Shown here piece by piece: positions 1 to 7,779 of a DNA stretch of 64,000 bases (positions are counted from its first letter, which is position 1; every line of letters starts with the position of its first letter). The notes under the pieces are model-generated. The model was not told the DNA's origin. It searched no databases and worked only from the letters and a program-made list of their open reading frames with translations. The stretch covers positions 1 to 64,000 of the forward strand of contig NZ_SMUS01000024.1 in NCBI RefSeq assembly GCF_004353185.1, written 5' to 3'. The position numbers and the translations under genes were made by a program. This stretch comes from Clostridium cuniculi. Its GTDB lineage: Bacteria > Bacillota > Clostridia > Clostridiales > Clostridiaceae.

Positions 1-123
1 AGATGAGATTTCCCATAGCATAAGCTAGTAAGACCCCTTGAAGAACACAAGGTTGATAGGTCAGAGGTGTAAGTGCGGTAACGTATGTAGCTGACTGATA
101 CTAATAGGTCGAGGGCTTGACCA
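1..123 (+). rRNA. 23S rRNA, 3' end (partial)
   Basis: The first 120 or so bases match the 3' end of bacterial 23S rRNA, including the closing segment GGTCGAGGGCTTGACC. The gene enters from the left edge, so only its tail is present. It is followed after about 50 nt by 5S rRNA and then tRNA-Phe, a normal clostridial rRNA operon end. The exact 3' boundary is approximate. Confidence 0.93.
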
Positions 124-171
124 ATAAAATAGAATAATTCATGTGCAATTTTGAGATAACAATCTCAAAGA

Positions 172-288
172 TCTGGTGATGATGGCGTAGAGGAAACACT
201 CCTTCCCATTCCGAACAGGAAAGTTAAGCTCTACAGCGTCGATGGTACTGCACGGGAGACTGTGTGGGAGAGTAGAACGTTGCCAGGT
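172..288 (+). rRNA. rrf: 5S ribosomal RNA
   Basis: About 117 nt with the typical 5S layout: TCTGGTGATGATGGCG at the 5' side, CCGAACAGGAAAGTTAAG in the middle and GAGAGTAGAACGTTGCCAGG at the 3' side, whose ends pair to form helix I. It sits between the 23S tail and tRNA-Phe. The ends are placed by helix pairing and could be off by one or two bases. Confidence 0.93.
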
Positions 289-293
289 AATGT

Positions 294-369
<76 letters not shown>

Positions 370-374
370 GGAAA

Positions 375-405
375 AGCACTAACATAAGTTAGTGCTTTTT
401 ATTTT
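375..405 (+). terminator. Terminator of the rRNA/tRNA-Phe operon
   Basis: A 9-bp stem AGCACTAAC/GTTAGTGCT with a 4-nt loop is followed by a T-rich run. It sits six bases after the tRNA CCA end and closes the rRNA operon. Confidence 0.9.
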
Positions 406-471
406 ATATTAAAAAATATTTTTACATAAATGAAATATGAATAAATTTATAATTAAATATTAAAAAAATAA

Positions 472-519
472 CCTCGCTAGTTTAAAATGTAAAATATTAT
501 TTCAAATAAACTAACGAGG
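472..519 (-). terminator. Terminator downstream of bcp
   Basis: On the minus strand CCTCGTTAGTTT pairs with AAACTAGCGAGG (one wobble) across a 24-nt loop and is followed by TTATTTTTTT. It lies just beyond the bcp stop codon. The long loop is less usual than in most terminators here. Confidence 0.7.
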
Positions 520-543
520 CCAAGTTTAAATTTAAATTGGTTT

Positions 544-1005
544 TTATAATGAATTTAAATCTTCAAGAATTGTATTAACATGTTCTTTAACTTTAACTTT
601 TCTATATTCCTTAACAAGAATACCTTCTTCATTAATTATAAAGGTACTTCTTTCTATACCCATAACTTTTTTCCCATACATATTCTTTTCTTTAATAACA
701 TTGAATAAATTACAAACTTCTTCATTTTCATCACTTAAAAGTACGAAAGGAAGATTAAATTTTTCAATAAATTTAGCATGAGATTTTAATGAGTCTCTAC
801 TTACACCTATAACAATTGCATTTTTGTCAGCAAAGTTATTACTATTATCTCTAAAGTCACATGCTTCAGTTGAGCAACCAGGAGTATTATCTCTTGGATA
901 GAAATAAAGTATTACCTTCTTACCTCTATATTGACTTAATTTATGTTCCTTATCATCAGAACCCATTAATGAAAAATCAGGAACTAAAGAATTAATTTCT
1001 ACCAT
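544..1005 (-). CDS. bcp: Thioredoxin-dependent peroxiredoxin (BCP/PrxQ)
   Basis: A 153-residue protein of the bacterioferritin-comigratory (BCP/PrxQ) peroxiredoxin family, which reduces hydrogen peroxide and organic hydroperoxides in the cytoplasm using thioredoxin. The active-site segment DNTPGCSTEACDF is visible: C44 is the expected peroxidatic cysteine and C49 the resolving cysteine five residues later, the atypical 2-Cys arrangement. The length is typical for the family. A strong AGGAGG precedes the ATG on the minus strand. It is a single-gene unit, convergent with the rRNA operon and divergent from the foldase gene. Oxidative-stress induction is plausible for an anaerobe, but no operator was recognised. 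Confidence 0.93.
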   Translation of the reverse strand: MVEINSLVPDFSLMGSDDKEHKLSQYRGKKVILYFYPRDNTPGCSTEACDFRDNSNNFADKNAIVIGVSRDSLKSHAKFIEKFNLPFVLLSDENEEVCNLFNVIKEKNMYGKKVMGIERSTFIINEEGILVKEYRKVKVKEHVNTILEDLNSL

Positions 1006-1143
1006 ATTGACCTCCTAAATTTATTTAATAATAATTATTATATAATAATTAAAAAATATAATCAATAAAATAATTGTAACTATATACATTGGTAAAAATC
1101 TGTTATAATTATATACATCATATATAAAAAAGGAGAAATTTAC

Positions 1144-1890
1144 ATGGAAAACAAAGTTTTAGCTACTATTTCAGGTGTTGAAATAACAGAAAATGATTTA
1201 AATGCAATAATAATGAGATATCCAGCAGATAAAAGAGGAATGTTCAATTCTGAAATGGGGAAAAAGCAATTATTAGAGCAAATGATCTCATTTGATTTAA
1301 TGCACAAATTAGGGACTGAAATGAAAATAAATGAGACAGAAGAATATAAAGCAAATTTAGCTCAAGTTGAGAAAGATTTACTTACACAATTAACAATTAA
1401 TAAAGTATTAGCTGAGGTGACAGTTACTGATGAGGATGCTGAAAAATACTATGATGAGCATAAAAATGAATTTGAACAACCAGCAACAGTATCTGCAAAG
1501 CATATATTAGTTGATAATGAAGAATTATGTTCTGATGTTAAGAATAAGATAGAAAATGGAGAATTATCTTTTGAAGAAGCTGCAAAACAATATTCTACAT
1601 GTCCTTCTAAAGAACAAGGTGGAAATCTTAGAGTATTTGGTAGAGGAATGATGGTTCCAGAATTTGAAGAAGCTGCTTTTGCGTTAGAATTAGAAAAAGT
1701 AAGTGAACCAGTTAAAACTCAATTTGGATATCATTTAATTAAAGTTGATGCAAAGAATGAACCAAAAACTTCAGAATTTGCTGACGTTAAAAATCAAATT
1801 ATTCAAAAATTAATTCAAGAAAATCAAGAAAAGAAATATTTAGATTTAATAAAAGAACTTGAAGCTAAATATGATGTTAAGAGATTTTAA
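1144..1890 (+). CDS. Peptidyl-prolyl cis-trans isomerase, parvulin type, cytoplasmic
   Basis: A 248-residue parvulin-family rotamase. The PpiC domain runs from about residue 113 to 205, with AKHILVDNEE at its start, then the GGNLRVFGRGMMVPEFEEAAF segment and FGYHLIKV near its end. The N-terminal about 110 residues are helical and chaperone-like, as in PrsA/SurA. There is no signal peptide or lipobox, so unlike PrsA it should act in the cytoplasm. AAGGAG lies upstream of the ATG. It stands alone between bcp (divergent) and a strong bidirectional terminator. Substrates are not predictable from sequence. Confidence 0.9.
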   Translation: MENKVLATISGVEITENDLNAIIMRYPADKRGMFNSEMGKKQLLEQMISFDLMHKLGTEMKINETEEYKANLAQVEKDLLTQLTINKVLAEVTVTDEDAEKYYDEHKNEFEQPATVSAKHILVDNEELCSDVKNKIENGELSFEEAAKQYSTCPSKEQGGNLRVFGRGMMVPEFEEAAFALELEKVSEPVKTQFGYHLIKVDAKNEPKTSEFADVKNQIIQKLIQENQEKKYLDLIKELEAKYDVKRF

Positions 1891-1922
1891 TCTTAATATA
1901 AGATCTAAGTAAAATTTATAAT

Positions 1923-1965
1923 AAAAATCACATGTATAGGTAATTTGCTCATACATGTGATTTTT
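1923..1965. terminator. Bidirectional terminator
   Basis: AAAAATCACATGTAT and ATACATGTGATTTTT form a perfect 15-bp stem with a 13-nt loop, flanked by A and T runs on the two sides. It lies between the convergent foldase gene and the broken HAD gene and can serve both. Confidence 0.88.
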
Positions 1966-1991
1966 ATAATTATTAAACTTTTATTTAATAA

Positions 1992-2633
1992 TTATAGTAA
2001 TTCTTCATAACTATATATGTAATTATCACATTCTTTTTTTAACAGGTCTATTTGATGTTTAGCATGTTCATCATACACACCAGTAACTTTCATGCCAGCT
2101 AACTTTACACCTTCAACAGCAGCTATTATATCTTCATATACCATGCATTCAGAAGGATTAACTCCTAGCTTCTTAGCAGCTAATAAATATATGTCTGGAT
2201 TGCTTTTGCTTTTTTTTACTTCATCTGTAACTGTAATGGCATCAAATAAATCAAAAGCATTGTTGTTTTTTTAAGTTGCAGTTAATAAAGGAATTGAATT
2301 ACTAGTAGCTAGTCCTATTTTTATTCCTGATTCTTTTAATTTTTTTAAATAATTAAGAGCACCTGGCTTTAGTTTTACATTATTTTTATAATGATTATAG
2401 GCCATAGTGTTCCAAGTTTTCATTATATCTTCAATTGAATCTTCAATTGAGAATCTATTTTTGAAGTATTCAGCTGTTTGAGAAAAGCTTAAATGGGTAA
2501 TTTCATCATTTAAGTTATCTGGAACAGCATGTCCTTTTTCTGATAAATAATCTATATCTATTTGTTGCCATACCCACATAGAATCAACGAGAGTTCCATC
2601 TAAATCAAATATAGCAGCTTTTATATTATTCAA
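1992..2633 (-). pseudogene. HAD-superfamily phosphatase (beta-phosphoglucomutase-like), in-frame stop
   Basis: The reading frame starts at a TTG (2631-2633) preceded by AGGAG and encodes IKAAIFDLDGTLVDSMWVW, the nucleophile motif I of HAD phosphatases. Motif II LATSNSIPL follows, and further on the NPDIYLLAAKKLGV and VYEDIIAAVEGVKLAGM segments (motifs III/IV) complete a normal fold of about 213 residues. A TAA at 2271-2273 interrupts it after residue 120. The same frame continues with good family similarity to the TAA at 1992-1994, so this is a nonsense change (for example TTA to TAA) and not a frameshift. It may be a recent pseudogene or a sequencing error. The substrate is unknown. The gene lies downstream of tRNA-Pro and its terminator. 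Confidence 0.75.
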
Positions 2634-2661
2634 ATAATCATCTCCTAAATATAATTTTACA

Positions 2662-2695
2662 TAACAAAAAAGAGATAGATCAAAACCTATCTCTT
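2662..2695 (-). terminator. Terminator of tRNA-Pro
   Basis: On the minus strand AAAGAGATAG pairs with CTATCTCTT around an 8-nt loop and is followed by a T run. It begins immediately after the tRNA CCA end and separates the tRNA from the HAD gene. Confidence 0.85.
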
Positions 2696-2771
2696 TGGTC
2701 GGGGTGACAGGGATCGAACCTGCGACCTCATGGTCCCAAACCACGCGCGCTCCCATCTGCGCCACACCCCG
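2696..2771 (-). tRNA. tRNA-Pro (anticodon TGG)
   Basis: This 76-nt minus-strand cloverleaf has acceptor CGGGGTG/CACCCCG, an anticodon stem CGTGG/CCATG around the loop TTTGGGA (anticodon TGG), the T-arm GGTTCGATCCC and an encoded CCA. A chance ORF through it is not a gene. Confidence 0.96.
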
Positions 2772-2917
2772 AAGTACATTTAATATTATATGAGCAATTT
2801 ATAATTATGTCAATACTTTTAGTAAAATATATTTTAATATTTTGTTTAGTTGATAAATCATATTTATAAATAATGTGCTATAATTTTATATTGTAAATAT
2901 TTTTGTGAGGTGAGAAT

Positions 2918-3220
2918 ATGAATATTACAACTTTAGTAATGTTTCTAGGGAGTTTAGGCTTTATATTGTTAGGAGCATTTTTATTAAACAATAAATATAT
3001 AAAAAGTATGGATACTAGTGACAAAGAAGTTTATAAAGAAGTTAAAGCAATGAAAGTTAGTGGATATACTAATATAGCAATAGGGGGAATAGGCTTAGTT
3101 TGTTCTGCTATATCTTTTATTTCAGGAAATGTTAGTAAAACAGTAGTTACTATATTCGTTATATGTATAGCTTTATTATCTACTACTCAATACATATTAA
3201 ATAAGAAAATTAGAAAGTAA
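2918..3220 (+). CDS. Small membrane protein of unknown function
   Basis: A 100-residue protein with three predicted membrane segments: about residues 4-24 (LVMFLGSLGFILLGAFLL), 50-70 (YTNIAIGGIGLVCSAISFI) and 74-93 (VVTIFVICIALLSTTQYIL). A charged, Lys/Glu-rich loop lies between the first two. The layout resembles small clostridial inner-membrane proteins of the DUF3784 type, but no motif is decisive. GAGGTGAG precedes the ATG. It is monocistronic and its function is unknown. Confidence 0.72.
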   Translation: MNITTLVMFLGSLGFILLGAFLLNNKYIKSMDTSDKEVYKEVKAMKVSGYTNIAIGGIGLVCSAISFISGNVSKTVVTIFVICIALLSTTQYILNKKIRK

Positions 3221-3362
3221 GTAATAATTATTATTCGCATATTAAAATTCAAATATAAGAAAATAATTATTAATATGGTTAAAAAAGGGTATTTATTTTC
3301 CAGTAAAATAAAAATGAGTATACATTTACATTAAGCAAAATGCTTATTTTTAAAATTTACCA

Positions 3363-3391
3363 TTGTCCAAAGTTTCCATAAGTGATATAAT
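3363..3391 (+). promoter_or_regulatory. Promoter of the NlpC/P60 gene
   Basis: TTGTCC (3363-3368), a 17-bp spacer and a perfect TATAAT (3386-3391). Initiation would be near 3398, giving a leader of about 44 nt that contains the unusual ribosome-site hairpin. Confidence 0.65.
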
Positions 3392-3403
3392 GGTAGAGAA
3401 AAC

Positions 3404-3441
3404 AAAGGAGAGGGGGAAGGTCAGAGACCTTACGGATAATT
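3404..3441 (+). promoter_or_regulatory. Distant ribosome-binding site with intervening hairpin
   Basis: The only purine-rich ribosome site, AAAGGAGAGGGGG (3404-3416), lies 25-38 nt before the ATG at 3442, too far for normal initiation. Directly between them is a 6-bp hairpin, AAGGTC-AGA-GACCTT (3417-3431). Folding it would remove 15 nt and give an effective spacing of about 10 nt. The sequence and spacing are observed; the folding-dependent initiation is inference. Confidence 0.5.
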
Positions 3442-4665
3442 ATGAAGAAAAAGATAATATCAGCTACATTAGCTGCATTTCTGGTTATTACTTCAGCAAT
3501 GCCTGCCTTTGCTACACCAAATCAAGAAGTAATAGAAAATCAGCAGAAATATGATGAGTTAACAAAGAAGATAGAGGATATAAACGATCAAATATATAGT
3601 TTAAATGAACAAATAGAACCTTTAGTTCAAACAATTGAATCAAATAATGCTCAAATGGAACAAATAAAGGTTGAAATAGAAAATACACAAAAAGAAATTG
3701 AAACTGCTAAAGAGGAAATCGCTAAGACTGAAGAACTTTTAGGTAAGAGAATTAGAGAGTTATACAAATCAGGTGGACAAAGTAGCTACATAATGTTGTT
3801 ATTTAGCGCTGATAGTTTTAATGATTTAATTAGTAAGATTGAATCAACTAGCAGATTAGTGAACATAGATAAAAAGATGGTTAAAGAGTTAGAGGACAAG
3901 CAAGATTCTCTTAATGATAAGATTACATCTTTAGATGAAAAAGATAAAGAACTTACGAAGGTAAATGAAGAAACTGAAAAATCTTTAAGTGAATTTGAAG
4001 CTAAAAAAGCTGAACAAGAGGCATTAGTTGCACAAGTACAAGCTGAACAAGAGGAATTTGAAAGAGAATTCTTAGCTGTTTCAGAAAGAACATTGGTACA
4101 AGCTCAATTTTCTGTTATAGAGAATTCTTCAAGCTCAATAGATGATTTAAACAGTGCAATTAGCCAATTAAGAAGTATTAGAGATGGTCAGCTTAAGAGT
4201 AATATAGTTAAAGAAGAAGTAAATGCTAAGATAGAAGTTGCAAAAGATAAGGTTTCTCAACTTCAAGCAGCTATAGATGCAGCAAATTCTGCTAGTAAAC
4301 CAAATAGAGGTGACTCAACAGTATCAGCAACAGGTAATGCAATAGTTGATTATGCATATCAATTTTTGGGAACACCTTACCTATGGGGTGGGACAACTCC
4401 AAGTGGATTTGACTGTTCAGGATTCACTCAATATGTATTTAAAAATGCAGCTGGAGTGAGCTTACCAAGAACAACATATGATCAAATAAATGTAGGAGTA
4501 CCTGTAGCTTATGAAGATTTACAGCCAGGGGATTTAGTTTTCCCTCATACTGGACATGTTGGTATATATGTAGGCGGAGGACAAATGATACACGCACCAA
4601 GTACTGGTGATGTAGTTAAAGTTTCAAGCGTATATAAATTCTACACTGCAAGAAGAGTATTATAA
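3442..4665 (+). CDS. Secreted NlpC/P60 peptidoglycan endopeptidase with coiled coil
   Basis: A 407-residue secreted cell-wall hydrolase. Residues 1-25 form a Sec signal peptide (MKKKIISATLAAFLV... with cleavage likely after AFA). Residues 30-285 are a long Gln/Glu/Lys coiled coil like those of PcsB/CwlO, a type often governed by FtsEX. Residues 295-407 are an NlpC/P60 domain, with catalytic C325 (FDCSGF), H372 (GHVGIYV) and H384 (MIHAPS). The expected role is cleavage of peptide stems at D-Glu-diamino-acid bonds during separation or elongation. ftsEX is present in this window at 18.3 kb but not adjacent. The start is fixed by the signal peptide. Confidence 0.9.
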   Translation: MKKKIISATLAAFLVITSAMPAFATPNQEVIENQQKYDELTKKIEDINDQIYSLNEQIEPLVQTIESNNAQMEQIKVEIENTQKEIETAKEEIAKTEELLGKRIRELYKSGGQSSYIMLLFSADSFNDLISKIESTSRLVNIDKKMVKELEDKQDSLNDKITSLDEKDKELTKVNEETEKSLSEFEAKKAEQEALVAQVQAEQEEFEREFLAVSERTLVQAQFSVIENSSSSIDDLNSAISQLRSIRDGQLKSNIVKEEVNAKIEVAKDKVSQLQAAIDAANSASKPNRGDSTVSATGNAIVDYAYQFLGTPYLWGGTTPSGFDCSGFTQYVFKNAAGVSLPRTTYDQINVGVPVAYEDLQPGDLVFPHTGHVGIYVGGGQMIHAPSTGDVVKVSSVYKFYTARRVL

Positions 4666-4676
4666 TTTGGATTTAG

Positions 4677-4707
4677 AGGCTAGGATTATTAATCCTAGTC
4701 TTTTTTG
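4677..4707 (+). terminator. Terminator of the NlpC/P60 gene
   Basis: Stem AGGCTAGGATT/AATCCTAGTCT (one wobble) with a 3-nt loop, followed by TTTTTT. It begins 12 nt after the stop codon. Confidence 0.88.
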
Positions 4708-4762
4708 TGTATAATATGTATAATAAAAGTACTTAGTTTACAATTTAGTTAAGGAGTGTTTT

Positions 4763-5503
4763 ATGGACATTAAGATAAATGTTGATGAAAGTGTTGATGA
4801 TTTACAGCTAAAAGGATTAAAGTTAATTCAAAAACAACAAGGGTTTAGATTTGGCGTAGATGCAGTTTTATTATCACATTTTGCAAATATAAAGAATAAA
4901 CATAGAGTTATTGATTTATGCACAGGAACAGGAATAGTTCCATTTTTAGCTTATGGTAAGTATTCACCTAAGGAAGTTATAGGTATAGAAATACAAGAAG
5001 ATATGGTTGAAATGGCTAATAGAAGTTCTTTACTTAATGATACTACAGATATAGTTAAATTTGTTCATGGTGACTTAAAAGATAAAGCACTATTAGATTC
5101 TTTAGGTAAATTTGATGTATTAACTGTTAATCCACCGTATAAGTTAAATAATGCAGGAATAGTTAATCCAGATGATAAATTAGCAATAGCTAGACATGAA
5201 GTAATGTGTACATTAGAGGATGTAATTATAGCTGCTAGAAGATTGCTTAAAGATAATGGTAGAATGTTTATAGTACATAGACCAGAAAGATTAGCTGATA
5301 TTTTCGGGCTTATGAGAAAATATAAAATAGAGCCAAAAAGAGTTAGAATGGTTCAGCCTAATACTAAAAAAGCACCTAATATAGTTTTAGTAGAGGGCCA
5401 AAGAGACGGTGGGGCATTTTTAAAATGGGAAGAAACACTATATGTATATGATGATAATGGAAACTATAGTGAAGAGATAGATCGTATTTATGGAAGGAAG
5501 TAG
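4763..5503 (+). CDS. tRNA1(Val) A37 N6-methyltransferase-like protein (YabB/TrmN6)
   Basis: A 246-residue class I SAM-dependent methyltransferase. The N-terminus carries the family's GFRFGVDAVLLSHF, the SAM-binding loop is DLCTGTGIVPFLA (about residues 53-65) and the target-base motif NPPY appears in TVNPPYKLN. NPPY marks enzymes methylating exocyclic amino groups of adenine. The YabB/TrmN6 family acts on tRNA or related RNA; the substrate here is by family only. rsmI starts 5 nt after the stop, and abrB follows, the same order as yabB-rsmI-abrB in Bacillus. AAGGAG precedes the ATG. Confidence 0.88.
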   Translation: MDIKINVDESVDDLQLKGLKLIQKQQGFRFGVDAVLLSHFANIKNKHRVIDLCTGTGIVPFLAYGKYSPKEVIGIEIQEDMVEMANRSSLLNDTTDIVKFVHGDLKDKALLDSLGKFDVLTVNPPYKLNNAGIVNPDDKLAIARHEVMCTLEDVIIAARRLLKDNGRMFIVHRPERLADIFGLMRKYKIEPKRVRMVQPNTKKAPNIVLVEGQRDGGAFLKWEETLYVYDDNGNYSEEIDRIYGRK

Positions 5504-5507
5504 TTAT

Positions 5508-6353
5508 ATGGAATATGGAAAAGTATATTTAGTACCGACACCAATAGGCAATTTAAAAGATATAACATTAAGAGCATTAGAAGTATTAGAAAGTGTAGAT
5601 GAAATTGCAGCTGAAGATACAAGACAAAGTTTAAAACTATTAAATCATTTTAATATAAAGAAACCTCTTTTTAGTTATCATCAACATAATGAACAAGGAA
5701 AAAGTGATGAAATATTATCTAAACTTCAAGTAGGGAAGAATATAGCTATAGTTACAGATGCAGGTACACCGGGAATATCAGATCCAGGAAGTGTCGTAGT
5801 TAGAAAATGTATAGAAAATAATATATCATTTGAAGTATTACCAGGAGCCACTGCTATAACAACAGCTTTAGTTTATTCTGGTTTAGATACGACGAAGTTT
5901 ATTTTTAGAGGATTTATTCCAAGAGAAACTAAAGAAAGAAAAATATTAGCAGAAGAAATCAAAGATAAAAAGGAAACATTAATTTTTTATGAATCACCTC
6001 ATAGGCTTATAGATACTTTAGATTATTTAAAGAAAACATTAGGTGATAGAAATATAGCAGTTTGCAGAGAATTAACAAAATTACATGAAGATATATATAG
6101 AGGAACTATTGGAGAAGCTTATAATTGGTTTTTAGATAATAAGCCAAGAGGAGAATTTGTATTAGTTATTTCAGGTAAAAGTGAAAGTGAGTTTAGAGCT
6201 GAAAAAGAACAAGAGCTTAGTGGAATAACAGTAGAACAGCACTTAATGAATTTAATTAATAATGGAGTAGATAAAAAAGAGGCTATAAAGATGGTTGCAA
6301 AAGAAAGAGAAATGCCTAAAAAAGAAGTTTATAAGATAGCAATTAATTTATAA
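5508..6353 (+). CDS. rsmI: 16S rRNA (cytidine1402-2'-O)-methyltransferase RsmI
   Basis: A 281-residue tetrapyrrole-methylase-fold enzyme that 2'-O-methylates C1402 in the 16S rRNA decoding centre. The signature VYLVPTPIGNLKDITLRALEVL is at the N-terminus, AAEDTRQSLKLLNHF next, and the SAM-binding GTPGISDPG around residues 82-92. RGFIPRE and FYESPHR segments follow. The ATG at 5508 is chosen over the in-frame ATG at 5490 because it has GGAAGGAAG at good distance and starts where the family starts. It is translationally close to the upstream methyltransferase and probably co-transcribed with it. Confidence 0.94.
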   Translation: MEYGKVYLVPTPIGNLKDITLRALEVLESVDEIAAEDTRQSLKLLNHFNIKKPLFSYHQHNEQGKSDEILSKLQVGKNIAIVTDAGTPGISDPGSVVVRKCIENNISFEVLPGATAITTALVYSGLDTTKFIFRGFIPRETKERKILAEEIKDKKETLIFYESPHRLIDTLDYLKKTLGDRNIAVCRELTKLHEDIYRGTIGEAYNWFLDNKPRGEFVLVISGKSESEFRAEKEQELSGITVEQHLMNLINNGVDKKEAIKMVAKEREMPKKEVYKIAINL

Positions 6354-6360
6354 ATTAAAA

Positions 6361-6395
6361 AGAGAGGGTACCAAAAGGCAACCTCTCTAATTTCT
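6361..6395. terminator. Terminator between convergent rsmI and abrB
   Basis: AGAGAGG (6361-6367) pairs with CCTCTCT (6382-6388), with A-rich sequence before and TAATTTCTTT after. It can end transcripts from either side, better for rsmI. Confidence 0.65.
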
Positions 6396-6424
6396 TTGAT
6401 AAAATTATGTATAGTAATAATTAA

Positions 6425-6670
6425 TTACTTTCCAACTTTTAATTCTTCCATGCAGTTCTTGCAGATGTTTTTACCTTTATAGTTAACAACATCTCTAGCA
6501 TCACCACAGAAGATACAAGCTGGTTCATATTTCTTTAATATGATTTGCTCACCATCTACGTATATTTCTAAAGCATCTTTTTCAGCGATGTCTAAAGTTC
6601 TTCTTAATTCTATTGGAATAACAATTCTTCCTAATTCATCTACTCTTCTTACAACTCCAGTTGATTTCAT
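6425..6670 (-). CDS. abrB: AbrB-family transition-state regulator with zinc-binding tail
   Basis: An 81-residue DNA-binding protein. Residues 1-50 form the swapped-hairpin AbrB domain (MKSTGVVRRVDELGRIVIPIELRRTL), nearly identical in pattern to B. subtilis AbrB/Abh. The tail contains two Cys pairs, CIFC and CKNC, which likely hold a metal; this tail is usual in clostridial AbrB. AbrB proteins repress post-exponential and sporulation-related genes. A strong AGGAGG precedes the ATG, and the promoter carries a Spo0A-type box. Its position after rsmI matches Bacillus. It is monocistronic. Confidence 0.92.
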   Translation of the reverse strand: MKSTGVVRRVDELGRIVIPIELRRTLDIAEKDALEIYVDGEQIILKKYEPACIFCGDARDVVNYKGKNICKNCMEELKVGK

Positions 6671-6694
6671 TTAAAATTCCTCCTTAAAACAAGT

Positions 6695-6742
6695 TTCGAC
6701 ATTTAGCAGATTAATATTAGCAGATATGTAATTAAAAGTCAA
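6695..6742 (-). promoter_or_regulatory. abrB promoter with candidate Spo0A box
   Basis: On the minus strand TTGACT (6737-6742), a 17-bp spacer and TAATAT (6714-6719) with a TG extension form a promoter starting near 6707. A perfect TGTCGAA heptamer (6695-6701), the 0A-box core, lies about +6 to +12, where Spo0A-P would block transcription as at Bacillus abrB. The match is observed; binding is inferred. Confidence 0.6.
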
Positions 6743-6877
6743 TAATAAACTTTAAAAAAAGTTTTAATTACAAAATTCTCTTTAAATTAATTCATAAATA
6801 AACTATACTACCATATTTTTGAAAAGTCAATAACCTTTTATAAAATAAATGACAAAATAAACATAATAAGACATATA

Positions 6878-6911
6878 TTGTCCACTAATATTGTAGAATT
6901 ACAGTGGACAA
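6878..6911. promoter_or_regulatory. 9-bp inverted repeat in the abrB-DUF1836 intergenic region
   Basis: TTGTCCACT (6878-6886) and AGTGGACAA (6903-6911) are a perfect inverted repeat around 16 bp in the 450-bp stretch between abrB and the DUF1836 gene. No T run follows, so it is not a terminator. It could be a regulator site; nothing else was recognised in 6743-7050. Confidence 0.35.
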
Positions 6912-7050
6912 GTTTAAAAATATTAAATATATAATAATAAAAAAAGAAAAAAAAGTAAAAAAGTTGAATTTATAAGTATAGTTTTATTAAGAGATGTTAA
7001 AAATTAATATTATATTAACAAAAAAAATAACACATAAGATAGATAAAAAT

Positions 7051-7082
7051 AACTTGTAACAAGTTTATAGTTACTATATAAT
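7051..7082 (+). promoter_or_regulatory. Promoter with overlapping palindromic operator
   Basis: TTGTAA (7054-7059), 17 bp, TATAAT (7077-7082) form a good promoter for the DUF1836 gene. The perfect 15-bp palindrome AACTTGTAACAAGTT (7051-7065) covers the -35 box, the expected place for a repressor site. Confidence 0.55.
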
Positions 7083-7122
7083 ATAAATATTGAATTATAG
7101 AAGAAAAATGAGGTGAAATAAT

Positions 7123-7710
7123 ATGGTTAATAAAATTGATAATAAATATATAAAAAAAATTGCAGAAGAGATATCTAATACATCAATGATACCTTATGAA
7201 GAGTTACCGAAATATGATCTTTTTTTATCTCAAGTAATAGATTTTTTAAATGATAAATTCGTTGAAGATAAATATACTAATAATATAGTTCAAAATTATA
7301 TAAAAAGTGAAGTTATTAGTAAACCTGAAGATGGTAAGAAGAGAGGTTATACTAAGATACATTTAGTTCAACTTGTGTTATTAAGTTATATGAGACCGAT
7401 ACTTACAACAGAGGAAATTAAAAAAGTATTCAGCTTAGCTTTTAATGAGATAAATGATAGAACAGATGATATTATAGATTGGGAAAGTGCATATAAATTA
7501 TTTTTTGAAATTCAAGAAGAAAGTTTTGATAAAAACTTAAATGTTACTGCAATAAATGACGAAAAATTAGATTTAATCATTAAAGAATTCGATTTAGATG
7601 ATAAGGACGAAAATAGTATCAGAACTTTTGTTATAGTATTATCTTTAATAGCTCAAGCTAGCGCTATTAAAAAATTAGTTCAAAAAATAGTAAAAGAATA
7701 TCACTCATAA
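7123..7710 (+). CDS. DUF1836 domain-containing putative regulator
   Basis: A 195-residue cytoplasmic protein matching the DUF1836 family pattern: YTNNIVQNYIKSEVISKP followed by GYTKIHLVQLVLLSYMRPILTTEEIKKVF (about residues 50-105), a MerR-like winged-helix arrangement. DUF1836 proteins are probable DNA-binding regulators, but no ligand or target is known. The C-terminal half is helical and acidic. The palindrome over its own -35 box suggests autoregulation. GAGGTGA precedes the ATG and a strong terminator follows, so it is monocistronic. Confidence 0.78.
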   Translation: MVNKIDNKYIKKIAEEISNTSMIPYEELPKYDLFLSQVIDFLNDKFVEDKYTNNIVQNYIKSEVISKPEDGKKRGYTKIHLVQLVLLSYMRPILTTEEIKKVFSLAFNEINDRTDDIIDWESAYKLFFEIQEESFDKNLNVTAINDEKLDLIIKEFDLDDKDENSIRTFVIVLSLIAQASAIKKLVQKIVKEYHS

Positions 7711-7714
7711 TTTT

Positions 7715-7745
7715 AAGCTACCGATTTAATTGGTAGCTTTTTTGT
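7715..7745 (+). terminator. Terminator of the DUF1836 gene
   Basis: AAGCTACC and GGTAGCTT pair around a short AT loop and are followed by TTTTTTG. Confidence 0.88.
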
Positions 7746-7779
7746 TATAATAAAATAGTAATGTAAGAGAGGAATGCTT

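Noticed and set aside
2637..2765. Apparent N-terminal extension of the HAD frame across the tRNA-Pro region
   Set aside because: It is translation of antisense-free tRNA and terminator sequence; the real start is the TTG at 2631-2633 with its own AGGAG.
3363..3554. A 63-codon frame overlapping the start of the NlpC/P60 gene
   Set aside because: It overlaps the promoter and signal-peptide codons of the real gene, has no ribosome site and resembles no family.
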